Shown piece by piece: positions 1 through 11,349 of a DNA stretch of 64,000 bases. Numbering within the stretch: position 1 is the first letter of the stretch; every line of letters starts with the position of its first letter. The translations under genes and the position numbers were made by a program. Under the pieces are notes generated by a model. It was not told the origin of the DNA, searched no databases, and saw nothing but the letters and a program-made list of their open reading frames with translations. Origin of the DNA: Hirudinaria manillensis (taxonomy: Eukaryota; Annelida; Clitellata; Hirudinida; Hirudinidae). The stretch is from the NCBI GenBank assembly GCA_034509925.1, contig CM067532.1, positions 4,730,142 through 4,794,141 of the forward strand, written 5' to 3'.

Positions 1-3000
1 GATTTTAAATGTTGTGTTACATTCGTTGAAAAATTTATGTAAGATTCACTCTATTCCTATTGTTGATTTCTTTGTAGAAACCACATTTCGAAATTAGGTT
101 TATCGGCTTATTCTTGGCAGATAGATAAGGAGTGCCCAGACTACTTCAAACTAGCAATTTCAAATAACGGAAAGTACTTGGATGAAGATAAGAAAGAAAT
201 GTCCAATTTCAACTCCTAATAACTGTTTCTAAGACAATCAGCTCAACTTTAGTCTACGTAAGATCAGCTTCCGACATCTTATGGAGTGAGTGATGCTTTC
301 AAGTTCCTAAGCACGCATGTTTATCGTAGTAAAAGCAAAGAAACAAAATCACGAACCTGGTTATATCGATTAAATTGATCCTCACGTAAAATTTCTCCAA
401 AGTCTTTCATTTAAAATCGCTAAATATTATTTTTTTAGGTCGTATTTCAAACTCAAAAATACTAGGTTAGATGTTTGAGTACAGCTTATTTAAGCTATAT
501 ATATAGGAACATACTTTTAAACCTCTGCGTAACTAAAATTAACTTAGCAACGCTAAGGACTTGAATCTTAAGTAACCTATCTAACAGCTGAACTATAATA
601 ATTTTATGTTTTCGTGCAAATAACGTCGTAACGCTTAGTTTTAAGTTAGAATCTTAGGTCGATAGGCGGTAATTCGATTCTAAACCAAATTAATTCTGCG
701 ACTCGAATCGATTCCTCTCTTGACCCGCGAAAATGAGACCTAAGTTTTAAAGTCCAGGTTCGCTTCAAAAATGGCACTTGTTTTGAATTAACTCAGCACG
801 TGTAATCCTGCCATTTAGCGGAAGGTAATTAAACTGTAAATGGAGATTTAAAAGTTTGAAATTAAAACGTTATCTTTCTATCGATCTCTGAATATCCGAA
901 TCTAACCGCTTTGATTTCCAGAATAGAATACCCCAGCTACAATATAACCGTTTCCTGAATAATGCGAGGCACCTCTATTAACGGGTTGATGAATTGAACT
1001 ACTTTTGAACGAGTTCCATTATAAATGATCAAACAAATGCAACCTCAGTGCCTAAGTTTCTATTATAATTTATAGCTCGCTCCTAACAACTGTTAATAGC
1101 TTATTTTTGACAAATGAGCGGACAATAAACGACCGTTTAGAAAACTTTACTATATTTGCATTATCAAGGTCAGAATCATCGTTGTGCATGCTTTTGTTTA
1201 TGAGAAGTAAGCTGTAAAACTTCTAAACGAAATACTTCCGTAAAATTTATGTTGACATTAATTTGAATGTTGTTGCTTTATTTGATGACCTTGTCAAATA
1301 TTCAACGAACGTGAATGAAGTTAGGAATGTTAACGTAGAGGAGTACAATGCACGCAATAATGAAGACCACATTCATTCTTTGGAAGATTTGAAATCGGAG
1401 CAGTTTCACTCCATAATTAAAATTAAGTCATTATAAAGTATGGTTTCAACAAATTAATTTTCAACTTGGTTGGAACTGGGTTGGAGTCGACGCACTCGCT
1501 TTGTATTTAGATTTTAAATTGTTTATTTTTTTTTATTTGCGATAAATATTATCGGTGGTTATCAAGCAAATCTAAACGTAGATTTTCTTTAATTGAGTGC
1601 TTTGTTTCACTTTTGCTTTAATAGTTTTTTGTGTTTATATATGCGAATTGTAATTTAAAATAATCGTTGTAGTTAAGTTTGATGTGTGAAAACGCAACAC
1701 TCGTTACGACGTTTACGTCATGATGTTGTCGTTGTTGTAATTATTATAATCACTATCATCATTGTTATTCCTATATTTCTCGCGCTTTTCAGCAGGAACC
1801 GACCGGGCTCTCGAAACGAGGGATAGATTAAAGTCTTGCCTAAAAGTGTCTTAAAATTTAATCTTGATTAACTTGTATTCCAAACTTAGGGATTTATCTC
1901 TTCCATGTGCCGAATTTGGCGATGACTTTTAGGATATCCACAGTTTCTCGGAATGAGGCGCACTTGAATGGATTTATTCCTAACTCGAAGTTCCCGCCAT
2001 TTTACGTTCTAACTGTTCCAAAAATCGACGTCATTCTTTCCTTTCATGGATGTTATCATCGTCAGGTCGTCTGTGAAGGTGAGGAAGTTGCACTCGGACG
2101 AGGATCTAGGTATAATTGTTTGGTTTAATTCAATTTGTTACCATTTAAATTACAACGGGGGGAGACATTGGGTCTCACTGATCAACCCCATAACGGGCCT
2201 TATCCAACCTACGACTGAACCGATTCTCCGAGATATAATTTCGATATACAGCTGTGAAAAAAGAGATTTTCGAGTTTGGTAAGCTTTGAGTATGGAATTT
2301 TTCAAAACTGAATCAAACGTCTTGTTGAGTCTAAAAATGTCACAATCAACTTTTTAATCTGCTCTCTCGATGCAAGATTGATTTGAAAATGTTTTGTACT
2401 TCATTATTTTTTTGGTAAAACGCCAATGAACAATGCGAGCTAGGATATGATGGATTGGAAAAGAAATTATTATAATAATGAGCCGATATTCACCTGACGA
2501 AGATACCTTATCTCTGCTTTTTTGAAATTTATGTCACCCTTCCCATTTTGAAGGAAGTGAGAGTGATGCAACCTAAGAATATACAGCTAAATCATCATTT
2601 TCTTTTTTATTCCTATGAGACGTTTTGTCCTGAGCTGGTGTTTTTAAACGTAGCAAATGACTTTCCCGTTTTGTAATAAATTCCTGCACATCGTACCTCG
2701 CTTTCGTAGAAGGTCTGGCGTCTCAATTGACATCTTGAAACCTCGATCCAATACTTAAACAGGTTTTTGGGCTTCCTGTTTCCTCAACGAAACAACTGAA
2801 AGCCGAGGGCTTCTTTCTTAACAAGGCCTGAAAAAATGTTAAAACATTGTTGTCGCCTGATGTTTTCTTTCTTTTCGACATTGGAAGCCTACATGTAAAA
2901 AGACATGTAGTTTCTTTGGAATGAATCATCCACGATGGATTCGCGTGAAGGCAAAACATGGAACTTTGGCTTTTTTTCTTATGGTTGCTTTAAATAGCTT

Positions 3001-6000
3001 AGAGTTGTGAAGATTGGCAATCCCATTTGATTAAACTAATGGAACACGACAAAATTAATAGTTTACATTAATAGTGTAAAATTAACACATAATCAAAAAG
3101 TTATCGGAGAGGTAATACAATAGCTTCGTAGAAAATCAGACTCAAAATCAGTCAAAAATAAAATTCAAAGGAGCAAAGCAAAGGGAGGTAAGAGTTGTTG
3201 TAGAAGTTCAACCCTGTTTGGAAGTTACAAGTATGAAATCTTGTGAAGTTTCGATTCTTCGCAGTCGATTTGATTAAATATTTTCCAACTTTTCAAAGGT
3301 ACTCGCAACAAGTTGACAAGAAACTGAACAATTGAATTGTTTCCAATTTTGCTCGTCAAATATTCTCTTTCGAGGCTTCACAAAAGAAGAAGACAATCCG
3401 AGCTTCTTCAATTTGTCACTGCATTTGACGTGAATCTAATTAATCTTGTTGTGGCTTGTTCCTGAAACTTTAATAATTCCAAATGATATTGTACAAGGAC
3501 TTGCGATGACATTTATAATCGTCATCAAGGTCGTACGTCTGATACGTTATTATATCTAACCGTTTCCAAGCCCTCTACCCGGGGTCGGCAGGCTGACGCG
3601 AGTGGCTCTCGTAGCAATTTTCGTTGACATGCCATACCACCCAACGACCATTATATTACCAAACAATTGAAAAACTCTGCAAGGCAGATCAAAACATGCT
3701 TAGGTTGTATAATAGACTTTATCATTTTATTTGATCTTGATATAGTTGAATGATTCAGAATTAACAAGCTCTTCGGAGTGTTGGTGTAGAAGTTTGATTG
3801 CTTACTGATTGTGACGCTAAATTTTGAAACGACTAAACATACAACAGCAGCAAGAGTATTGACAGCCACGACACCTCCAACTAAAAAAAAAGTAGCCACA
3901 GCTTTCAAGACTAGCCGCTCATATTTCCACATCCACAGATGTCTTGCATCAACCTATAAATTTGGTCTCGCAAACTGAATTAGTCGATGCCTTCTGTGTG
4001 CTATTGCCTTAGGTTGGTCTTCCGATGATTGGAAACACGATCATCCTGATCGTCATCATTTTCTACTCCGCAACGGGGACGTATCTGGTCACAGTGCCTT
4101 TTCCACATATATTCCTGTGGAACTGACTGTACCTGGAAAAGTTTGGGTGACAATCGCTGGAACCCATCTCAGTGTTACGAGTGGGTTATATAATATCTTA
4201 CATAGCATGGAAAACCTATAAAACATTTCTTAGGTTCATACGGAGCTCGCTTTGATTGTACATAATTTTGTGTTAGTCTTACTTTCAAAGTATTGATGAC
4301 TGACCTGTTCAAAAGAAATCCAGTTTACTTCGGATTTTACATGGTCTAACGTATCTTTAACAGATCACTGAGTGATGATTTTGTCTCTAATAGTAAACGA
4401 CAATACTGTATGAGGAATTCTGCAAAGCCTGTTGGATGAGAAAAGTATACTTGTTCATTGAATGTCTAATAATTCTTGACCGTTCATGGCGGGATGGCAT
4501 GGAGTCAGTGCTTCTTTCAGGCTATGCGATCCGGGGGGTATTTCAGAGTTTCCGGAGGTTGCATCCGACTCAAATTCAAATAATTTGCTAAGAAAAAAGA
4601 TTTACTAATTAAAAGAACAAAACACATTAAAACTTAATCGTATAAAATGGAAAAAAATCAAAAAATAAATTCTCAAAGAAATCCTATTCGCCGAGATTTC
4701 TTGCCTAAAAATGTAAATTTTTTGAATTTGCATTTAATTCTTAATCAAAGTGAAAAGAAATTTACGACATATATTCCCTATGGATAATGTACATGAGCTC
4801 TTATTTTGAGCTTTATGTCTTAAAATCAAGGTTATCGTAAAAAAGTGGTAGGCCATAAGATTTGTTCTACAACTGTACACAGATCCAGTGTGTAGTAAAC
4901 ATATAAACTTAACTTATTCTAATTGCAATTTATAGTGGTTTAAGCAGACTAAAATCTATATAATAAACCACTCTTTTTCAATTCAGTCTATAGCTTCTCA
5001 GCTTCTTCTCATGACTTGGTTTTCCCAGACCCTTGATCATCCTTGTTGCCCTTTTGTTGCACTATCTCCAAAATTTCAATATCCATCTTTAAGTAAAGGT
5101 CCCAGTATGCAGTATTACAATTTGGGTCCGAATAATGCTTTAAACTAGTTTCAGTATGACACATTTCTAGAAATTAAATAACCCTTTAATCAAACTTGGA
5201 ATGTGGGGAAATCCATATTTCGCTAAACCTTCCCCATCCCTTTCCGCAATAGTTTGTTTTTGGCTCTACCCCCTACTCTCCCTCTTGCGGAGTCTTTTAT
5301 GGACGATCCCCGAATCAAATAATTTGCTGGTTAAAGAAAAACATTTATTGACTAAAAGCAAGAAAATTATCAAAACTTAATCTTAAACTAAGGAAAATAA
5401 ATTCAACAAAATCTTATTCGTCGAAGCTTCCTCAAAGCATACAAATAAACAATTCGTTTTTTTTTCAGGTTTGCGAGCAGAAAAATGAATTTTGATTTTC
5501 GTTTATTTTGGACCACTATATACATACTATAATATATTATAAATTTAAAATTATATATAAGGTAAATCTTAAATTTATTTATGATTGATTTGTATTTCTC
5601 CGGAAGGGAGAGTTGCTTGAAAGAAACTCTGGTTACATCGCAATGTCCAACTGATAATTCGAACCAGCGCTGCCACGGCATTAGCTTCAAAGACAATTGA
5701 TTAACAAATAAATAAAAAGATCATGAGATTTACAACTTTGGGAACATTCAATAATGGATGAATGAAATAACAAATCCAGTAACAAATAGGAAAAAATGTT
5801 TTGAAAATGAACAGATCCCAAATCATGGAATTATGTTAATAATTTACGAAACAATTATACAATCTCGTCAATTTCCTTATTAGCTTTGAATGTAGGTTAA
5901 TCGGCCGTTTCGTTTCAAGACGTTTGGGGACATCGACAGATACAAGTTTCTCTTAACACTTAGCCAACCCAAGCTTAGGGCCCGAGAACCACGATTAGAC

Positions 6001-7300
6001 CGGTGTATACGCACCATGGTCAGACAAAACGACACCAGGGCGAGTTCACTAAAATTATAAAACGAATATAATAAAGAAATATGTACCATAAATTAATTCA
6101 AATGTACGTTATCCAAGTTTCTCATAGGGGACTGATAATGGTCTCAAACATACAGGATATGTTAAGGCTGTTAACTGTGCGCTGATTTTAAACTGCAATA
6201 GTAATTATTGATATAATTAGCGACTATTCAATAAGCTTAAGTACGATTTCGTGTTGCTAATATAGCTAAACATTCACATCATATTACGGATGAGGCTAAC
6301 TAATAAACATCCATTTATGAATAATATCTTGAAAATAACATTATTAGTTAAATATGTACAAAACGTTGGCAGTCGTTTATTTTGAAACAAATTACATTAA
6401 GCAAACATAACCATTCAGTGCAGTAATATTCATTATGACACTTCCATGTTTGTAAGCACTGCCAGATGAAATTATTGAATAAATGTTTTATGAAAAGTCT
6501 ATTTTATTATTTTCCGAACCTGTTTTGAGTAACAGACAAATTAGTTTTAATAACACGCTTAATAATATCGATTGGTGCTCAGTAATAATAAATGTCTTTG
6601 GGTGTACTTATACAACCTTAGCTGAACTGAAAGTTTTACACTAACATCCACAGAAGGATTAAAAGATTGTTAAAAGATTGACATAAATTACAAATTATCT
6701 AAACCTTTTTGCTTTTCGAGTATATCTAACTACAATTTCGTTTTTGTCTGAACAAAGTGAAGCAACAACGTATAACGGTTGGTAACGGTAGAGGCATGGT
6801 AAGCATAGGAGTTGGTACAACTTTGAGACAGGACAGAGTTCAATGATTTTTGACTCAATAACATCTTCTGAAAAAAAGATATATAGAAAATACAAAACCA
6901 TTAGCAATAATGACAATTATGGTCCAAAATGTTCACAAACCGGTTTATGTCGCCCTACCGTCCATTTGTTTACAAGCAATATGTATGTCTAAAACATGTT
7001 TACACGGAGGAGATCAACTTTTGAATTTGCCTGGTTCCGTAAAACATTCATCTCCTGACAAAATACCAAGGTCATTAAATAACCATTATTATTATTATTA
7101 TGTTATAATATTAAATTATGACAATAAATAATGTAAAAAATTTACATGACTCTCTCCTTCTTTTAACGTGGCATCAAAAACATTCTTGAACCGTTTCATT
7201 TTGAATCATTTTCTGCTCTGAAAAATGTTTAATTTAATAATACACTAGTGTATTGTATTTAAATTACATTAAAAATAAAGTTAGTCTAGCGATCTTTCAG
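1..7300. other. AT-rich region without a recognised gene
   Basis: I see no exon set that matches a known family. Open frames are short and low in complexity. A related pair of segments lies at 4.57 and 5.31 kb (listed separately). A minus-strand frame around 3.65-3.96 kb has one hydrophobic segment and is treated as a weak finding. GC-richer patches near 1.79-2.1 kb and 3.57-3.64 kb have no identifiable content. Confidence 0.5.
4565..5430. repeat. Pair of related diverged segments (4565-4690 and 5308-5430)
   Basis: Both segments contain, in the same order, a stretch around AATAATTTGCT, an A-rich run with ATTTA, the string TCAAAACTTAATC or a close variant, AATAAATTC, and then AATC(C/T)TATTCG(C/T)CGA. 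The order and spacing are conserved over about 120 bp, so they are copies of one sequence about 740 bp apart. They could be the two ends of one unit or an old tandem duplication. No coding content is visible. Confidence 0.5.
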
Positions 7301-7362
7301 TGCCCCTGTAGCTCACGCGCACGGCGCTATATAAATGACATATTATTATGTATTATTATTCA
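7296..7362 (+). repeat. SINE-like 3' end with ATT tail
   Basis: A GC-richer block, CCTGTAGCTCACGCGCACGG, runs into GCGCTATATAAATGACAT and then a TATTATTATG-type tail. The combination of a GC-rich body, a CTATATAAATG-type end and an ATT microsatellite tail resembles the 3' ends of short interspersed elements in marine invertebrates. Only this one copy was seen in the window, so the call rests on appearance. Confidence 0.35.
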
Positions 7363-7493
7363 GAATTTGATGCTTTTTTTAAATGTCGATTTTAAAAGAA
7401 CTGGTTGGTAGGAATTGTTATTGAAATGCAGTCTTTCTAATCAGCTGTTATCAACAAATTTATTCTTACCGTGAATTAAAGTCTTGAAATTTA

Positions 7494-8420
7494 AATCCTG
7501 AAGATGGAGATCGCACGTGAACTTTGGGATGAGTGAACAATTCATTGAGAACAATCCAACGAGAACGGGACATGACAAATGTTGGCCACACGTCGTAACC
7601 ATCCTGCATGGAAAAGAGGATTTATGACTTGAATTGAAAAGCACATGGAAAATATTAGCAGGATATGAATTTAACGTTGGTCTCACATGCACGCTATGTA
7701 CGAGCATGCTTAATTTCGATATCAAGCACAACAATGGCGTGTTGACTGTTTGTTAAAAATGTTTATACAAGAAAATAAACTGCTCGGCCGTTTTGCCTGG
7801 TGATTGTTCATCTTGCCAATTATTTGGTACATCCAAATGATAAGATAAATTGATCGTACCGCTAACTGGATCGAATGGAAACAAAATTTGTTTATAATTC
7901 CCATTTATTGTGTAAACGTTTGCCAGATCTCCCAAGAGAATCCATTAAAACATCCCGGCGCTATTACACATCCATCATCCCATCCTTCGCTTACAGAACA
8001 ATTAAGCTTAAGGATCGGCTATAATATCCTGAAAAGTTTATCTTAGTGCCTTCCAAACGCTTCGCTGAGTCTACTTTGATGAGATTTTGGAGAGACAAAG
8101 CCTGCTACAATCGAGCCAAAGCGAATCAGTATCAATATAGCCGTGTGATTGTAGCTTTGAAAGTTTTGCCACATGCTACGATTCTTTTCAACTCAGCAGA
8201 GTATTGTGTAAACAGAATGGTTCTCGCAACGATGCTTCCTCCATCAAAGCGGAACATCGATGTGTCCACTCAAAAGAGAAAGTGCCCTGTGGTCATGTAA
8301 GACTGTCGTGTTGGAGTTTCTTGCTCCGTGTTTCTCAGACATTGACGTGGTTGAAGATGATTTATTGCACTTGGTCCTGATCCCAGCTGACGCGATGGCT
8401 TCCTATTTTGATTCATGTTT
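7494..8420 (-). other. Possible exons of an unrecognised or decayed gene
   Basis: Three minus-strand stretches look more protein-like than their surroundings. About 7494-7611 follows a CAG acceptor, begins DGYDVWPTFVMS and ends at a GTAAGA donor. About 7756-7927 is an open run containing NGNYKQILFPFDPVSG and LDVPNNWQDEQSPG. About 8165-8270 contains FRFDGGSIVARTILF. I could not join them in frame or match a family, and stops interrupt the last one. They may be a real gene of fast-evolving sequence, a pseudogene, or chance. Confidence 0.2.
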
Positions 8421-8621
8421 GCATGGAATTGATTTATTTTCAATTGCTCCGATAATTGGAGACCACGTAACGCAACGGAGTTAATTCAATCACAGCATCT
8501 GCTCGGATACATCACCAAAAGGTTCGAATCGCGAGACGCCAAAAATCCTTCTAAAATTGGGTCATCAAGAAACTCAATCAAAAGTTCAAGCCTCACTTGA
8601 ACTGGAAATAACAGAAAAGAT

Positions 8622-8627
8622 TTATTA
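8622..8627 (-). terminator. Poly(A) signal AATAAA for HAND
   Basis: The plus strand reads TTTATT, which is AATAAA on the minus strand, about 95 nt beyond the HAND stop codon. Confidence 0.55.
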
Positions 8628-8720
8628 AATGACACCACGGACGATTACGTTGCGGTTCTTCAAGTTGGGACACAGATTCATCAACCATTAATTTCGCGAA
8701 GATGTTGAGTTTAAGAAGAG

Positions 8721-10250
8721 TCACGATTGATCAGCGTGGCGGGGTGAATCAGTTTTATCAGATTTGAATTCTGCTGCCCACACTTGTTGAGGCCAACCAG
8801 TTCTTGGAGTTTTGCTCGCTTTTTTCCACTTTCCGTCGTTCATTGTCTCCGCTTTGACCTGGACACATGAGAAATTAACTCATAACAAAACGTTACAGAA
8901 CACTAATAGCAATTAAATACAAATACCTAACAAAATCTAATCAATGAACAATTGAAAACACTTGCAAACTCATGAAAACACGTGAAAACTTAAAATCCGC
9001 TTCCTAACTATTGAACCCTAATCATTCAAATCTTCCTGGATGAGGAGTCTGAGTTCTGTTTTCTGTCATTCGAGAAACAAAGAGTTAATCGTGTCACTGC
9101 AGCGTTTATCTTCCAGTTGGGCATCACATATTGAAGACTCACGTCTCCGGGCAGTCACTTCTCACTCGTTGCATCTTAATGCAACCAATTAGATAGTATT
9201 TAAGACTTATTACGATGTCGTTCCAATAATTTAGTGGTTTTGTTTGAGCTGAAATAAATTCAAATCGAGCCATTTAGTGGCTTCTGACACTGCACAACGT
9301 CGAATGATGATTGAGAAGAACCTGCTTTTAGAACCTGTCACGGGTCAAGAGCCACCGAGAGGGCATTTTCATTTTATCGACCTTCCATTAATCCATCAAA
9401 TCCATCCAAATTCAGCCATTATTTTCATAAATATTTTTAGAATATTTCCTGATCTTATAGTATATTCGATGTTTATCGTTAAAGATAATATTTATCCATA
9501 TTTAACTAGTTAATTGATTAACATGTCTGCACTGTCGATGCGATACTGTAAATGATATTTACTTCTATCTATTTAACAACCAATAGAATCTTTAATGCGT
9601 AAGAGAAACCGACAAACCTCGTTTTCTCTTTTCCTTTTCTCGTGCCTAGGTTCTGACTTTTTGACGATTTCTGCTTTAAAAGATCCACAAGAATTTGGAT
9701 CGTCGTTGCTGAGGACATCCATGAGATAAGAAATGTAACTGGTTGCCAGACGTAAGGTCTTGATTTTGGACAGTTTTGTATCCGAGGGCACGTTTGGAAT
9801 GCAATTCCTGAGGGCTGAAAAGGCACTGTTGATGTTGTGAGTTCTTCTTCGTTCCTTTCTCGTTACGTCGATTGATTTGAAATTTGGACAAATCTGGTCA
9901 CCAGAGACTCTGGAATGATTAGAGGCAAATTCGCGATTGGGAGGAATTCGGTCGCTGAAATATCGATTCGGAACCGATCCTCCTTGGAATAAGAGATGTT
10001 GCGGGAGGCTGGGCAAATAACTCAAGGAAAAGGTCTCTGGCGAAGGGGACTGAGAGGATGAACTCAGATCGTCCCTGTCAAAAGGCATCCTGGTCAAGTA
10101 GGGAACTGCGTCGCACTGAGATGACATGTTCAGCATCGAAGTTGCCGAAGGTATTCTGCTGGAATTAAAGCAATCTTCCGTTTTAACCAATTGTTCACCG
10201 TTTGCATAACAGAACTCAGAATGCGTCGACAATAAGTTCATTTTTAGCAA
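8721..10250 (-). CDS. HAND: HAND bHLH transcription factor
   Basis: Class A Twist-family bHLH factor of the HAND type, which dimerises with E-proteins on E-boxes and acts in mesoderm, heart and neural-crest-like programmes in other animals. Two exons: 9618-10250 and 8721-8858, joined in phase 0 (donor GAG/GTTTGT, acceptor CAG/GTC), giving 256 residues. The bHLH domain is at about 131-180: [19 protein letters not shown], then [20 protein letters not shown] and [10 protein letters not shown]. This is close to vertebrate HAND across basic region, both helices and loop. The second exon supplies the HAND-specific tail [13 protein letters not shown] (human RTGWPQHVWALEL), and the intron just after the bHLH is where HAND genes carry one. 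The N-terminus is unconserved and serine-rich. Met1 is the first in-frame ATG; Met4 is an alternative. A minus-strand AATAAA lies at 8622-8627. Confidence 0.95.
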
Positions 10251-10860
10251 TTACTGGATCAACGCTGAAACGATTTTATAGGAAACCGAATGAAAATTAA
10301 TTTCTAATTCGACAGTGATTCGAATTCTTAAGAAAGACATCGAAATGATTTATAGAATCGAACGTACCACGAATAAAAACTCCTCATTAACTTTTCCACC
10401 GCATGCCTGACTTTATCTGACACATTTACAAATGGTTTCAATTGGTCAGGAGAGTTCCTTTCCTCGATTTCCATTGGTGGAGGCGTGTCTGTAGATTCAA
10501 GTCTAATGACCAGCTACTTTCACCCACGTTTTCATCCAAGCCATTTCCTAACGTTGCTCAACTTCCATTTATTATTATTGTGCCTAATTCCTATCTAATG
10601 TTTTCTCGTGATTTCCAATATCTTGAAATGAATATCGCTCGACGATTTATTATTTCTCCATTTAACTGAAAAATCAACATTTGATATAAAAACAGCTAAA
10701 AACATTTGCATTAAGAAATCCACAGCACTATAAATAGAAAGTTGAGCAAATCGTTTTCATGCAAAGCAATCTGCTCGTCAAATTGATGGCGTTTATTAAC
10801 TGACAGTTTTCCACGGAACTTCGGATGCGGTCGGAATGCTTAACGAAGCTTCCAGCAGCT

Positions 10861-10868
10861 ATAAATCC
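10861..10868 (+). promoter_or_regulatory. TATA-like box before the small secreted peptide gene
   Basis: CTATAAATCC lies about 33 nt upstream of the preferred ATG at 10894. A second TATA-like site, ACTATAAATAG, is at about 10728-10738. If the upstream box is used, the leader holds extra ATGs. TTCCAG just before the ATG could also be a splice acceptor for a leader intron. Confidence 0.35.
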
Positions 10869-10893
10869 CGCTGAGTTGTTGATCTTCCAGTCA

Positions 10894-11190
10894 ATGGCCA
10901 TCGTCAGGATGAAGTACAATAGAAGTCTTGTGCTTTTATTGCTGTTCTTCTTCGTGCTTCATCACACGTCGACCAAGATATGGAGTCCAGAAGAAGGAAG
11001 ATTCTCTATCAACCTGCCACGTCCGAGTGCTGAATTCGACGAGAGGTTTGCGGAAAGAGTTGCCGGAGACTTCGAAAAGTTGCCAGAAAGAGCAGAGCTA
11101 AAGTCCGAATTGTTCGTCAAGACAGGCGATCGCATCCCGAACGAAGTCAAGAAATCTTGGGACAACAGTGCCATTCGTATTTGGGGATAA
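10894..11190 (+). CDS. Small secreted peptide precursor with C-terminal amidation signal
   Basis: A 98-residue single-exon frame that I do not recognise. Residues about 6-27 form a signal peptide: a KYNR charged start, then LVLLLLFFFVL, then a polar HHTSTK. The secreted part is acidic and charged with no cysteines. A dibasic KK at 86-87 is followed by SWDNSAIRIWG and the stop codon, so KK cleavage and use of Gly98 as amide donor would release SWDNSAIRIW-amide. Two Trp seven residues apart before the amide recall the W-X(5-7)-W-amide pattern of allatostatin-B/MIP peptides, but known precursors are usually multicopy and only one copy is present here. It lies between HAND and the ETS gene on the opposite strand. 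The frame extends upstream to 10825; I start at 10894 because that ATG sits directly before the signal segment. Confidence 0.6.
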   Translation: MAIVRMKYNRSLVLLLLFFFVLHHTSTKIWSPEEGRFSINLPRPSAEFDERFAERVAGDFEKLPERAELKSELFVKTGDRIPNEVKKSWDNSAIRIWG

Positions 11191-11349
11191 AATTGGACTC
11201 ATTCAGTTTTAAAGTTTAGTTTTAAGTTATTATTTCTCCAGTTTTCTTCAAAAAATTTATAAAACAATTTTTTTCTTAAACGATTGTTCAATACTTTGAA
11301 GACTATAAAGTATCGGTCCTGCTGAAATGCATGGCAGTTCCACACTTAA

